Shown: positions 25,535-35,397, counted from the first letter of the stretch. The stretch is 64,000 nt of DNA from Bacillus sp. CGMCC 1.16541 (GCF_003184905.1 NZ_QFRU01000026.1:1-64000), one strand, 5' to 3'. A program made the numbers and translations. Notes: generated by a model not told the origin, from the letters alone.

Positions 25535-26314
25535 TTAATTAGTTCGTTTACTCAAAATTTGCCCTTCAAATGCGTTCACAAAGTAATGTTTTTTCTCATC
25601 CACAATAATGTGCCAAGTCGGAACGAGTACTTGTGAACTTGAAACGGGAAGGTCGAATGTGTAATATCCTAATGATACTTTTGTTACTTTGCTTCCTGGT
25701 TTCAATTCATCTTTAAGAAGTAAGTTTTCAAGTGCTTTAATGGGTGTTAAAATTTCTTGATCATCATCCATTTTTTCAATGTCTTCTAAAAGCTTTTGTT
25801 CATATGAAATCATTTCATTCTTTTCGTTCAAATGAACAACAATCATGGCGTTCGTATTATCATAAATAAATTTATCATGATGCTTTTGATAAAAAATGAT
25901 GACTTTTGCTTCTTTATCAATATGCCAAATCCCGTAAGAACTACCTTTGAAAATATATTCTTTTAAAAATTGATTTAAGCGAAACGACGTATTATTGGAA
26001 GGCAAAGAAACGGGTTCATCAAATACACCTTGAATTTCATAGTCACTTAAAAATTCAATTTGTTGATTTTTTAATTTCGTTAAATCTTCTTCCGCAAAAT
26101 TCACACTTCGTGCGTTCAAATATGTCTTCTTTTCAACGTTCTTTGGCAGCTCTTCATACGTAATGTTTTCTTGAGCTAGTTGCTCTTCTACACTTGCTTC
26201 TGTAATGAAGTCTAAGTCATTTTGATTTTTTTTCACCATAAATTGATACGCTAAAAATAAGTCGAGAATTAAGAAGGTAACGATAAAGACGGTTTTTGTT
26301 TTATTCCAATCCAT
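25535..26314 (-). CDS. walI: WalI, regulator of the WalK kinase
   Basis: A 259-residue protein with one N-terminal membrane helix ([19 protein letters not shown]) and an extracytoplasmic YycI-type domain. It overlaps walH by 14 bases. WalI and WalH bind the WalK transmembrane part and restrain its kinase activity in B. subtilis. Identification rests on operon position, topology and the N-terminal [11 protein letters not shown] start. Confidence 0.92.
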   Translation of the reverse strand: MDWNKTKTVFIVTFLILDLFLAYQFMVKKNQNDLDFITEASVEEQLAQENITYEELPKNVEKKTYLNARSVNFAEEDLTKLKNQQIEFLSDYEIQGVFDEPVSLPSNNTSFRLNQFLKEYIFKGSSYGIWHIDKEAKVIIFYQKHHDKFIYDNTNAMIVVHLNEKNEMISYEQKLLEDIEKMDDDQEILTPIKALENLLLKDELKPGSKVTKVSLGYYTFDLPVSSSQVLVPTWHIIVDEKKHYFVNAFEGQILSKRTN

Positions 26315-27665
26315 CCGTTTTACCTCCTGATTCTTTTTCCATCACAACTTGAAACCACTTTTTATCATATACATAAAACCAAGCTGGCTCTAAAGACACA
26401 TCCGTCAAGTTGAAGACTTCGTTAAACTCACTATCTTCTTCGAGGTTTTCATTTTTCACAAACACATATCCAACAATTACATCTTCTAGTAACTCTTGTT
26501 GAAAGTTAGGATGCTTATTTTCAATAAATGAAACAATTTCTTTCCCAGACGATAAGGTCACCTGGTACGCATCTGATCGGAAATTCAGCATGCGATACAA
26601 TGATCGTTTGTAGTTTAAAATCTCCATACTTCCCCATCGCTGATAAATTTCTGTTAACCCTTGAGCATTAAAAACAGGGTAGTTCCCTTCATGAAACCGA
26701 TAAATAATTTCTCTTGTATTACGATTCCAACTCGCAAATCGATACGACTTGTCAACCCATCCTCCATGATCATTCATGAAAGTAAAGCTACGTTTTAGTA
26801 AGTTGTTGCTTTCTGGCCCTTCTGTACCTGAACTCATAAGACTTGTGTATTCAATCATGTTCGTTTGCGTATTGACATCCAACACACGTGGGCCATCCGT
26901 ATACAAATCACGGTTCATGAGTGATTCTTTTTTTACGTACTCAGGACTGTTAAACAACGACTTCCAAAACTTCTCTACCTCAATCGTTTCAAAATAAGAC
27001 TGTACACGCTTCATTTTTTGAGGTTTTTCGGGAATAAAAATGGTTCGAGCATCTTCAATTTGATAAGCAAAGTAAGGTTCATAAACAGACTTTAGTTTCT
27101 CTTCTAATTGTTGAAAACTTGATCGACTAACGTTATTGACGTTTGCCTCAAACACAGACCGCGTTTCATAATCAACAAAATAAGCCGTGACTACTTGAGA
27201 TTGCGGACTTTTCAACCTAAAAACAATGCGATCAAAATAAGATTCAGGAAATGATTGTTCTTGAATTTCAAACATGAGTTGAAACACATTGAATGAAATT
27301 TGATCTGGATAAATCACTTCAATCCCTTGACGGTTATGAACAAATGATAAAAAGTCTTCTTCAAGTGTTGGCGTATTTACAAAACGAATATTTGAGAACG
27401 TCCACTTTTTCATCCCTTTAATGAAACTTTTCATGTACTCATTTTCTGTAGAGCCCAGTATATTCTTTTCATCATGATAAATAATCTTAGATGGAATGAT
27501 GTGATCTTCAAGCTTGCGCTCATCACTTGTTGCGACGTCTTGTAGAAATTGCGTGTTATCTACCACATCATACGCTGGTTGATAGGTCCATAAATTCCAT
27601 GTCAACACAAGACTAATGGCTACTAGAATAAACAAGAAGACGGTTTTTACATGTTCATACTTCAT
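26301..27665 (-). CDS. walH: WalH, regulator of the WalK kinase
   Basis: A 454-residue protein with a single N-terminal membrane helix (residues 7-26) and a large extracytoplasmic YycH domain. The ATG at 27663-27665 overlaps the walK stop as ATGA and has a GGAGATGA ribosome site; the in-frame GTG two codons earlier is less likely. It works with WalI to inhibit WalK. It is followed by walI with a 14-base overlap, so walK-walH-walI are translationally chained. Confidence 0.93.
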   Translation of the reverse strand: MKYEHVKTVFLFILVAISLVLTWNLWTYQPAYDVVDNTQFLQDVATSDERKLEDHIIPSKIIYHDEKNILGSTENEYMKSFIKGMKKWTFSNIRFVNTPTLEEDFLSFVHNRQGIEVIYPDQISFNVFQLMFEIQEQSFPESYFDRIVFRLKSPQSQVVTAYFVDYETRSVFEANVNNVSRSSFQQLEEKLKSVYEPYFAYQIEDARTIFIPEKPQKMKRVQSYFETIEVEKFWKSLFNSPEYVKKESLMNRDLYTDGPRVLDVNTQTNMIEYTSLMSSGTEGPESNNLLKRSFTFMNDHGGWVDKSYRFASWNRNTREIIYRFHEGNYPVFNAQGLTEIYQRWGSMEILNYKRSLYRMLNFRSDAYQVTLSSGKEIVSFIENKHPNFQQELLEDVIVGYVFVKNENLEEDSEFNEVFNLTDVSLEPAWFYVYDKKWFQVVMEKESGGKTDGLE

Positions 27666-29491
27666 GCCCACTCATCTCCATCATCTTCTTCAACAGGCAG
27701 CGTAAAATAAATCGTCGTCCCTAATCCTTCTTTACTCTCAGCCCAAATACGTCCGTGATGAGCAACCACAATTTCTTTCGCAATCGCCAAACCTAGCCCT
27801 GTACCACCTAATTTTCGTGTTCTCGCTTTATCTACACGATAAAAACGCTCAAATATTTTCGTTACATTTGCTTGAGGAATTCCCATACCTTGGTCTTTTA
27901 CGCTAATCAATACGTCGTTTTCACGTTTATCAAGCGAGAAGGTAATCGTTCCACCTTCTGGCGAATATTTAATTGCGTTGGAAATAATGTTGTCTAACAC
28001 TTGGGTAATTTTATCTTGATCAATAGACACGTAAACAGGTTCATTCGGCAGCTCACGTGTAAATGAAATGCTTTGTTCGATTGTCATTTCAAAACGATCG
28101 ATAACATGGTGATAAAAGTCCACAAAATTAATATAATCTGTTGCAAAGCGATAATCTTCACTATCTAACTTCGACAATTGTAATAAGTCGTTCACTAAAC
28201 GAATCATGCGTTCCGTTTCTGTTTGCGTCACGTTTAAAAATTTAGGTGCAATGTCTTTATCTTCCCACGCACCTTCTGCAAGTGCTTCTAAATAGCTTCT
28301 CATCGTTGTTAACGGTGTACGCAATTCGTGAGAAACATTTGCGACGAACTCACGACGCTCTTGATCAATTTTTTCTTGTTCAGTAATGTCATGTAAAACA
28401 AGAATAATTCCATTAATAAACCCTGTTTCCTTTTGAATTGCCGACACCGTAGCACGTAAAATGAAGTGATCTGAATGCGTACTAAAATCTAAAATTAACG
28501 CATCTTGATTTTCCAGAATACTTTCAAACGTGTGTGTTTCTTCTAACCCTAACAAAGTTACAACTGGTTCTGATAACACTGTTTCACGTGAAACGTTCAA
28601 CATATCTGCCGCTGGATCATTAATTAAGATGACACGCCCTTTACGGTCTGTCGCAATTACACCGTCTGTCATATGCGCTAAAACAGAACTGAGCTTTCTT
28701 CGCTCTCCTTCTGTTGTCGCCTGTGCTTCTTGAAGCTTGCGTGTTAAGTTATTGAACGTTAGCGCAAGCTGTCCAATCTCATCATAGCCGTAGACTTTGG
28801 CTTTTCGCGAAAAGTTTCCTTTTGCCATTTCAAGGGCTTGTTTCCTCATCTCAGACATCGGCCGCGTAATCGTTTGGGCCAAAAGCACCCCTAACACGGC
28901 AGTAATGACGAGAGCAATCATCGTTCCGGTCACAAAGATGCTATTGATGTCACGCATTTGGTCATAGATTGGCTCCATCGTTGCCTTTAAATAAATCGCA
29001 CCGACAATTTCATCTTGACTACCAATAGGAATAGGAGCAGTAATGATCCTCATTCGTTGGCCTGTTTGAGGATCTACTACTACTCGCTCTGATTTCGTTC
29101 CAACTAAAAGAGCTCGTCTCACATTGGTCTCGGTTGATCGCTTTCCTAGTATTCGCTGTGGATACTCATGAGACGTTCCAATGACTCGTCTATTTTGATC
29201 AATCACTCGCACTTCTGAAATATCCTTTGATACAACATCTTGGAGAATGGTTCGAATATCTTGTTCTAACGTTGTTGTTCCTTCATCTCGCTTCTTTTTC
29301 ATCTCTTGATCGATATTATAGGAAAGGAAGCTAATTCGCTCATCTAACGATTCTGAGAAATTTGTGACGAGCTCTTTTTCAAGCTGACGAACGAAGTACA
29401 CACCAATAATTTGCATCGCAATTAAAATGAGCAATACATAAATTAATACAAATTTTAAATGAATAGACTGTAAAAACCGAACTTTCTTCAT
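27662..29491 (-). CDS. walK: WalK essential cell-wall sensor histidine kinase
   Basis: A 609-residue kinase. In order: transmembrane helix 1 (about 13-33), an extracytoplasmic PAS-like domain, helix 2 (about 183-204), HAMP, a cytoplasmic PAS domain (about 265-370), the phospho-His motif FVANVSHELRTPLTTMRSYL, and an ATPase domain with DNIISNAIKYSPEGG and GTGLGLAI. It senses cell-wall status and phosphorylates WalR, which controls autolysins and wall metabolism. It lies 6 bases after walR. A parS site lies inside the gene. Confidence 0.96.
   Translation of the reverse strand: MKKVRFLQSIHLKFVLIYVLLILIAMQIIGVYFVRQLEKELVTNFSESLDERISFLSYNIDQEMKKKRDEGTTTLEQDIRTILQDVVSKDISEVRVIDQNRRVIGTSHEYPQRILGKRSTETNVRRALLVGTKSERVVVDPQTGQRMRIITAPIPIGSQDEIVGAIYLKATMEPIYDQMRDINSIFVTGTMIALVITAVLGVLLAQTITRPMSEMRKQALEMAKGNFSRKAKVYGYDEIGQLALTFNNLTRKLQEAQATTEGERRKLSSVLAHMTDGVIATDRKGRVILINDPAADMLNVSRETVLSEPVVTLLGLEETHTFESILENQDALILDFSTHSDHFILRATVSAIQKETGFINGIILVLHDITEQEKIDQERREFVANVSHELRTPLTTMRSYLEALAEGAWEDKDIAPKFLNVTQTETERMIRLVNDLLQLSKLDSEDYRFATDYINFVDFYHHVIDRFEMTIEQSISFTRELPNEPVYVSIDQDKITQVLDNIISNAIKYSPEGGTITFSLDKRENDVLISVKDQGMGIPQANVTKIFERFYRVDKARTRKLGGTGLGLAIAKEIVVAHHGRIWAESKEGLGTTIYFTLPVEEDDGDEWA
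28580..28595. promoter_or_regulatory. parS: parS centromere site inside walK
   Basis: TGTTTCACGTGAAACG matches the ParB/Spo0J target TGTTTCACGTGAAACA at 15 of 16 positions. B. subtilis carries a parS inside the same gene (yycG), which supports function. Confidence 0.85.
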
Positions 29492-29497
29492 CTTTTA

Positions 29498-30208
29498 TTA
29501 CTCCTGTTCAGGATTGCGTAGGTAATAGCCCACTCCTCGTCTTGTCACAATCCAAGCTGGGTGACTAGGGTTATCTTCAATCTTTTCACGTAGACGGCGT
29601 ACGGTAACATCCACTGTACGCACATCACCAAAGTAGTCGTAGCCCCACACGGTTTGTAGTAAATGTTCACGTGTCATAACTTGTCCGATATGCTTGGCTA
29701 AATAGTGAAGCAACTCAAATTCTCGGTGTGTTAACTCAATGGTTTCACCGCGCTTAGACACGATATAAGCATCAGGATGAATCACAAGCGAACCGATTGC
29801 AATTTCATTGGTTTCACTTTCTTCTGCTGCATTCGCCACTTGTTGATGTCTACGCAAGTTCGCTTTTACACGTGCTAATAACTCTCTTGTACTAAAAGGC
29901 TTTGTGACATAGTCATCTGCACCCAGTTCTAACCCTAATACTTTATCGATTTCAGAATCCTTTGCTGTTAACATAATAATGGGCATGTCATACTTTTTTC
30001 GAACTTCACGACACACTTCCATGCCGTCTTTTTGCGGTAGCATAATGTCTAATAAAATCAATTCAGGTTGTACTTCTTCTACTTTATCTAATGCATCCGC
30101 TCCATCATACGCACAAAATACTTCATAACCTTCTTTTTGTAAGTTGAATTTTAAAATATCTGCAATTGGTTTTTCATCGTCAACCACTAAGATTCGCTTA
30201 TCCATCAT
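29498..30208 (-). CDS. walR: WalR essential response regulator
   Basis: A 236-residue OmpR/PhoB-family regulator. The receiver domain has VVDDEKP, the phosphoacceptor Asp54 (ILLDIMLP), Thr (MLTAKDS) and Lys (YVTKPFS). The winged helix spans about residues 130-232 and includes [13 protein letters not shown] and [20 protein letters not shown] lies 7 bases before the first of two adjacent ATGs; either may be used. First gene of walRKHIJ. It controls cell-wall hydrolase genes. Confidence 0.97.
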   Translation of the reverse strand: MMDKRILVVDDEKPIADILKFNLQKEGYEVFCAYDGADALDKVEEVQPELILLDIMLPQKDGMEVCREVRKKYDMPIIMLTAKDSEIDKVLGLELGADDYVTKPFSTRELLARVKANLRRHQQVANAAEESETNEIAIGSLVIHPDAYIVSKRGETIELTHREFELLHYLAKHIGQVMTREHLLQTVWGYDYFGDVRTVDVTVRRLREKIEDNPSHPAWIVTRRGVGYYLRNPEQE

Positions 30209-30578
30209 TATCGTTCTCCTTTTTCATTAAGAAACCATTAAAAATAAGATGTTATCACTAATTTTTCAATCCATCATTTTTATTATACTTGATAATTAAA
30301 TAATCGTCATATACATGATGCTGCCGCATCAGCACTTAGGTTAAAAATCTTTTGAAAGGTTGAGTGTCCTGCATAGCTAGTTTGGTTGCTCTCTCTTGGT
30401 CGAATACTTAATATTTATGAATTAAACGGCTTATGCTTTCTTAAAACAGATGACATAAGCCACTATCTATAACACACCTGCTAAACCTACGCGTATGGAT
30501 ACCCTCTTATAGGGGAGGTCAAACCTGTTAAGAGTCATGAAAGTAAATAATGAATGGTACTTTTTTGCACAAAACAAC
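30209..30578. other. walR upstream region
   Basis: No gene seen. It should contain the walR promoter. An inverted repeat GGCTTATG (30429-30436) and CATAAGCC (30451-30458) could be a terminator or leader hairpin. The next 100 bases before the inverted repeat hold no pattern I recognise. Confidence 0.4.
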
Positions 30579-30608
30579 AAAAAGCATGACTATTGAAGTC
30601 ATGCTCAG
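30579..30608 (+). repeat. Left 30-bp inverted repeat of the walR-tRNA island
   Basis: A perfect inverted copy of 33507-33536. The repeat is itself a terminator-like hairpin (arms GCATGACT and AGTCATGC, loop ATTGA) and ends exactly where the IS1182-type left end (CAGGCTGT) begins. Confidence 0.85.
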
Positions 30609-30712
30609 GCTGTCGAGAAAGTCTCAACAGCCATTCTTTTTGAGAGTATTCTTTAACTATTCACCGCGTTAATTTATTATAATATAAATAACAATTAAAG
30701 GCGGTGTTTCTC

Positions 30713-30876
30713 ATGCTTCACACTAGGAAAAATGCACAAAATGAACTCGAATTTGTATCCATTGAAGACCTTGTCCCTCAAGACCATCTCCTTAGAAAAA
30801 TTGATAAGTACATAGATTTCTCTTTTATCCTCGAAAAAGTTCGACCATATTATTCAGAAGATAACGGTCGCACATT
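30713..30876 (+). pseudogene. IS1182-type transposase, 5' fragment
   Basis: The start MLHTRKNAQNELEFVSIEDL and continuation HLLRKIDKYIDFSF and RPYYSEDNGR are those of an IS1182-family transposase. A GGCGGTG ribosome site and the IS left end (CAGGCTGTCGAGAAA from 30606) precede it. Similarity stops at about residue 54, where unrelated cargo DNA begins. Only about a tenth of the gene remains. Confidence 0.85.
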
Positions 30877-31162
30877 CACGCAACTCCACCAGGCCGTATC
30901 CTTCTTCTTCTGTCAACTCGATGAATGATGGAGCGTCTCCCGGGATGTGCGAATCGGTGTATGTGAAAGATTCCTTTGTGATCAAGTATCCCCAGTAATT
31001 GACGATGACCCGCTGTTCAATCGTCACAGGAATGCTCATGTCGTTCCCCGCGTGGCGCATGACATAAAAATGATGATTTTCATTTCTTGCCTGTTTTAAC
31101 TCCTCTTTTGAAATGCGCTTTCCTTCAACAACCTTTACGATTTCTGTTCCTCGAATCGACAT
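30854..31162 (-). pseudogene. LPD28-like protein, 3' end truncated by IS sequence
   Basis: A 102-codon frame. The central part (YVMRHAGNDMSIPVTIEQRV, then IVNYWGYLITKE) resembles the LPD28 large-polyvalent-protein-associated domain found on conjugative elements and phages. An AGGAGATG site precedes the ATG. The last six residues (CATVIF) are encoded by the reverse strand of the IS1182 fragment, so the native C-terminus is lost. The family call is from motif memory and is moderate. Confidence 0.5.
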
Positions 31163-31193
31163 CTAATCATCTCCTTTAGTGGTATGGGTATAA

Positions 31194-31225
31194 GAAAAAA
31201 AGAGATAAGCAGAATTCTGCCTATC
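31194..31225 (-). terminator. Terminator after the SSB-like gene
   Basis: GATAAGCAGA and TCTGCCTATC (31204-31225) form a hairpin, followed on the minus strand by a T-run. It lies 25 bases after the SSB-like stop. Confidence 0.75.
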
Positions 31226-31250
31226 GCTTTTTGTGTGAAATTAGTTCTTT

Positions 31251-31616
31251 TTACGAGTATCCGGCATAAGAGCGATCCATTAGGTTATAGATGTTCGTAT
31301 AACCGTTATTTTCTTTGAATTCAACCGCAACCAGTTGACCTTTTGCAAGGCTTGCATAAAATTCCTCAAGCTTGTCTTTTCCTTTCGCGATGAACGCACT
31401 CGCTGTGAAGAACTTGGTTTCTTCTGTATCCTTGTTGTACGCCGCTAACCGGAAAATGGCCAATTTATTGTTACCTTTAATTGGTTTGATGTTCGCTGGT
31501 TTCACCAGGCGAGCAAGTGTTTCTTCGATTCCGCGAGCTTCGCGTTCCTTTTGGTACTTTGCTAAACGCTGTTGTTGTCCTTTTTCTGTTAATTCCTCGA
31601 ATTTTTTCTTTGCCAT
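31251..31616 (-). CDS. SSB-like OB-fold protein of mobile-element type
   Basis: A 121-residue protein. After a charged helical N-terminus (residues 1-35), the pattern NKLAIFRLAAYNK, then TKFFTASAFIAKGKDKLEEF, then KGQLVAVEFKENN matches the strand order of a single-stranded-DNA-binding OB fold. It lacks the acidic Gly-rich tail and the DDDLPF tip seen in the chromosomal ssb of this window. Ribosome site AGGAGAG. Similar proteins occur on plasmids and integrative elements. It is likely cargo from one. Confidence 0.5.
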   Translation of the reverse strand: MAKKKFEELTEKGQQQRLAKYQKEREARGIEETLARLVKPANIKPIKGNNKLAIFRLAAYNKDTEETKFFTASAFIAKGKDKLEEFYASLAKGQLVAVEFKENNGYTNIYNLMDRSYAGYS

Positions 31617-31730
31617 GATAAATCTCTCCTTTTAGGTTTTTTATTTGTTTTTTAGCTTCATGTCTTTTACTGGCGGTGGTCATCACCGCAATGGTTTCCT
31701 TCAATGTTTTATAACTGATACGATCCATTC

Positions 31731-31766
31731 AAAAAAAAGAAGGGTTACCTGATATTCGGTACCCTT
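31731..31766 (-). terminator. Terminator after the small membrane protein
   Basis: Arms AAGGGTTACC and GGTACCCTT (31740-31766) are followed on the minus strand by TTCTTTTTTT. It ends the toxin/membrane-protein transcript. Confidence 0.8.
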
Positions 31767-31805
31767 ACGTACATTGATCGATGATCATCATTTTGTTATT
31801 CAATT

Positions 31806-32003
31806 TTAAGATTCTATGAGGAGTATAAAGTAGATAATACCGTAAATAGGAATGGAGATGTATGTAAGTATGTAAATTATTTTCTCCCCAATAGAAAGAC
31901 CGTTTTCCCATTTTTTTAATTTGAGGTTTCTCAAGTAAAGAATGCTAGAAATCAGTATTATCAAAAAAGACAAGTCTTTTATGTTTACCAAGAGAGTATT
32001 CAA
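31806..32003 (-). CDS. Small membrane protein, possible immunity protein
   Basis: A 65-residue protein with two hydrophobic helices (about 10-26 and 42-63) separated by a basic loop (RNLKLKKWENG). The start is TTG at 32001-32003 after AAGGAG. It lies 130 bases downstream of the candidate toxin and before a terminator. The size and topology fit bacteriocin immunity proteins, and the pairing supports that idea; there is no family match. Confidence 0.5.
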   Translation of the reverse strand: MNTLLVNIKDLSFLIILISSILYLRNLKLKKWENGLSIGEKIIYILTYISIPIYGIIYFILLIES

Positions 32004-32054
32004 CTTATCATCTCCTTGAGGTTTTTAATAATCTCCATGCACGGCTAGGTGAAA

Positions 32055-32106
32055 CAAAAAAGAGTCTCTATCTACTGTTAAGTATATCAGACTTAGAGAC
32101 TCTTTT
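32055..32106 (-). terminator. Hairpin between candidate toxin and membrane protein
   Basis: Perfect 12-bp arms AAAGAGTCTCTA and TAGAGACTCTTT (32059-32070 and 32094-32105) with a T-run on the minus strand. A partial terminator would give more toxin than membrane-protein message. Confidence 0.75.
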
Positions 32107-32132
32107 ATATTGAACAAGGTATTTCATTTAAG

Positions 32133-32615
32133 TTAGCTCGCAGAAGATGGCCCGCATGTGGCAACAAATATAGCAATAGCGATCGGGTTGGTTGCTATTC
32201 CGCCTGCAATTGCAATGGCTCCGGCAGCTGAAAGGTATTGTTTGGCATCAATTAAACCTTTTATTTCTTTCCATGCCGCAGATCCAATACCTAATGCATC
32301 CTGCATGCATCTATCAAATGTGCCAGCTGTCTTGAACTTGCTGGTAGCAGCCCGAAGTTGCGCCTTCTCTTCATCTGTATATGGTGCTTTTTTCAATTCT
32401 TCCTCATTCAGAACATATTCCCCGGTCTTTTCATCTTTTACCATCACTTCAGTGAAAAGATATTCCAGCTCATTAGCTAATGCTTGTACATCTTCATCTG
32501 TTGGGGGATCACCGCTTGTTTTCAGCGGTTGCTCTGAAGCTTGCGCTGGCGATAACCCCAAACAGAAAACGGCCAATACTAACATCATAGGTAAAAACTT
32601 CTTTAAACTAGACAA
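32133..32615 (-). CDS. Candidate secreted toxin/bacteriocin precursor
   Basis: A 160-residue protein. A signal peptide occupies residues 1-26 (hydrophobic stretch, SPAQA end), then comes an acidic pro-region (about 27-95). The C-terminus is long, Ala/Gly/Ile-rich and hydrophobic (AGAIAIAGGIATNPIAIAIF), bracketed by Cys103 and Cys154. The start is TTG after GGGGGATGG. The layout (secreted, acidic pro-part, disulfide-bracketed hydrophobic C-terminal peptide, small membrane protein downstream) recalls SdpC-type cannibalism toxins, but I see no sequence identity with them. Function is inferred, not shown. Confidence 0.55.
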   Translation of the reverse strand: MSSLKKFLPMMLVLAVFCLGLSPAQASEQPLKTSGDPPTDEDVQALANELEYLFTEVMVKDEKTGEYVLNEEELKKAPYTDEEKAQLRAATSKFKTAGTFDRCMQDALGIGSAAWKEIKGLIDAKQYLSAAGAIAIAGGIATNPIAIAIFVATCGPSSAS

Positions 32616-32674
32616 AATAAACCATCCCCCTATAAGTTTTGTTGAACAAAATTCATTATACAGAAAAAAACCAT

Positions 32675-32818
32675 TTAAATTCCATAAATTCCTCCATTTT
32701 CTATTTTATTATATTTTAAAAAAGATAGATTAGTAGGCGTGCAATCCTCCTGAAAATTCGAATCAAATTCCTGTTGCTTAGACGACGCTAAGGTCTTTTT
32801 AATTGACGTATTCGTCAT
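32675..32818 (-). CDS. 47-residue peptide upstream of the candidate toxin
   Basis: A short frame, ATG at 32816-32818 after AAAGGAG with 9-base spacing. It begins MTNTSIKKTLASSKQQEFDS and ends KIENGGIYGI, with one Cys. It lies about 60 bases before the toxin start, in the same direction. Inside its end is a second perfect ribosome site (GGAGG) followed by a 9-codon frame. It may be a regulator or leader for the toxin gene; I do not recognise it. Confidence 0.4.
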   Translation of the reverse strand: MTNTSIKKTLASSKQQEFDSNFQEDCTPTNLSFLKYNKIENGGIYGI

Positions 32819-32988
32819 GTCCCTTCACTCCTTTGTATGTTTGGTTATCACAAGAAAAAAGCAATGTGTGAATCACACATCCAGGCTGTCGAGAAAGTCT
32901 CGACAGCCATTCTTTTTGAAAGTATTCTTTAACTATTCACCGCGTTAATTTGTTATAATATAAATAACAATTAAAGGCGGTGTTTCTC

Positions 32989-33399
32989 ATGCTTCACACT
33001 AGGAAAAATGCACAAAATGAACTCCAATTTGTATCCATTGAAGACCCAGTCCCTCACCACTCTACAATCAGCTGGAATCGGAGAAAACGCTTCAACGAAA
33101 CAAATATCTTTCAGGAAATCTTTGATGAAATCGTCTTACAGGCGATGAATCATAAAATGGTTGAAGGCCGTGTATTATTTACCGACTCCACTCATTTAAA
33201 AGCGAATGCCAATAAAAATAAATTTACGAAGAAAACCGTAGAAATAGAAAAGAAAAAATTGAGCGAAGCTTTGCAGATTCAAAACAACTGTATGGGCTTC
33301 GCTACTGCGGGTTGAGGGGCATTCACAATGCGAGTGAGCAAGTGCTTCTCACCGCAGCGTGTCAGAACATGAAAAAGATTGCCACACACCTAGCCTAGC
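32989..33399 (+). pseudogene. IS1182-type transposase with internal deletion
   Basis: This has the same N-terminal start and upstream IS end (32881 onward) as the fragment at 30713. After residue 20 it jumps to the family middle (STISWNRRKRFNETNIFQEI, then LFTDSTHLKANANK), a deletion of roughly 80 codons. The frame breaks at 33315. A C-terminal remnant ([19 protein letters not shown]) follows to about 33399. A short GTCCCTCA sequence at the deletion point is the likely recombination site. Cannot transpose. Confidence 0.85.
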
Positions 33400-33415
33400 T
33401 AGGCTAGGTGTGTGG
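33382..33415. repeat. Perfect 34-bp palindrome
   Basis: Arms of 17 bp with no loop (left arm CCACACACCTAGCCTAG, right arm its exact complement). It lies at the end of the transposase remnant, before the IS right end. On either strand it would fold into a long cruciform. Confidence 0.9.
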
Positions 33416-33506
33416 GAGTCTATTTTCTAGGATAATTCACTTTAAATTTGTATTCATATCAACCAATAAAAAAAGCCTGTAGAAAAACACTAGGTTTCTC
33501 TACAAG

Positions 33507-33536
33507 CTGAGCATGACTTCAATAGTCATGCTTTTT
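33507..33536 (-). repeat. Right 30-bp inverted repeat / terminator hairpin
   Basis: An exact reverse complement of 30579-30608. On the plus strand GCATGACT-TCAAT-AGTCATGC is followed by six T residues. The IS right end (about 33482-33506) abuts it. It closes the island just beside the tRNA-Phe gene. Confidence 0.85.
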
Positions 33537-33539
33537 TGA

Positions 33540-33612
33540 TGGCTCGGGACGGAATCGAACCGCCGACACATGGATTTTCAGTCCATTGCTCTACCGACTG
33601 AGCTACCGAGCC
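33540..33612 (-). tRNA. tRNA-Phe (GAA)
   Basis: Cloverleaf of 73 bases. The acceptor GGCTCGG pairs with CCGAGCC, D-loop and T-loop (GGTTCGATTCC) are standard, and the anticodon loop CTGAAAA gives GAA. CCA is not encoded. Last of four clustered tRNAs. Confidence 0.96.
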
Positions 33613-33640
33613 CAATAACGTATTCAAGTATGTATAATGG

Positions 33641-33713
33641 CGGTCCCGACGGGAATCGAACCCGCGATCTCCTGCGTGACAGGCAGGCATGTTAACCGCT
33701 ACACCACGGGACC
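33641..33713 (-). tRNA. tRNA-Asp (GTC)
   Basis: Cloverleaf of 73 bases with acceptor GGTCCCG/CGGGACC, anticodon loop CTGTCAC (GTC) and T-loop GGTTCGATTCC. Confidence 0.96.
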
Positions 33714-33722
33714 TAACAAAGA

Positions 33723-33794
33723 TGACCCATACGGGATTCGAACCCGTGTTACCGCCGTGAAAGGGCGGTGTCTTAACCGCTTGACCAATGGGCC
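33723..33794 (-). tRNA. tRNA-Glu (TTC)
   Basis: Cloverleaf of 72 bases with acceptor GGCCCAT/ATGGGTC (one G-U pair), anticodon loop CTTTCAC (TTC) and T-loop GGTTCGAATCC. Confidence 0.95.
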
Positions 33795-33814
33795 ATATTA
33801 AATTTTATCGAAAG

Positions 33815-33887
33815 TGAGCCATGAAGGACTCGAACCTTCGACCCTCTGATTAAAAGTCAGATGCTCTACCAACTGAGCTAATGGCTC
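33815..33887 (-). tRNA. tRNA-Lys (TTT)
   Basis: Cloverleaf of 73 bases with acceptor GAGCCAT/ATGGCTC, anticodon loop CTTTTAA (TTT) and T-loop GGTTCGAGTCC. First of the cluster in the direction of transcription. Confidence 0.95.
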
Positions 33888-34011
33888 ATGTTACTGTTGC
33901 TGTTATCAGCGACAAGAATTATATTATCATAGATTATAAATGTTTGGCAATATCTTTTTTACACTTTTTTTCTCGTTTTTTTAGGAAAGATTCATTTCTT
34001 TCTTAACAGTG

Positions 34012-34042
34012 AAAAGGTAGCGACTCAATGAGCCACTACCTT
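34012..34042 (-). terminator. Terminator after purA
   Basis: An AAGGTAG...CTACCTT stem with an inner GCTCA/TGAGT pairing, then TTTT on the minus strand, just after the purA stop. It separates purA from the tRNA cluster. Confidence 0.7.
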
Positions 34043-34050
34043 ACACCTTT

Positions 34051-35340
<1,290 letters not shown>

Positions 35341-35397
35341 TTAAGCACCTCCGCTTAGTCAATCACAGATTACTACAATATAATTTAACCGTTATTA

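Noticed and set aside
31477-31728. 83-codon minus-strand frame overlapping the SSB-like gene
   Set aside because: Most of it overlaps the SSB-like gene in another frame; only the first 37 codons are free, and composition after that is chance-like.
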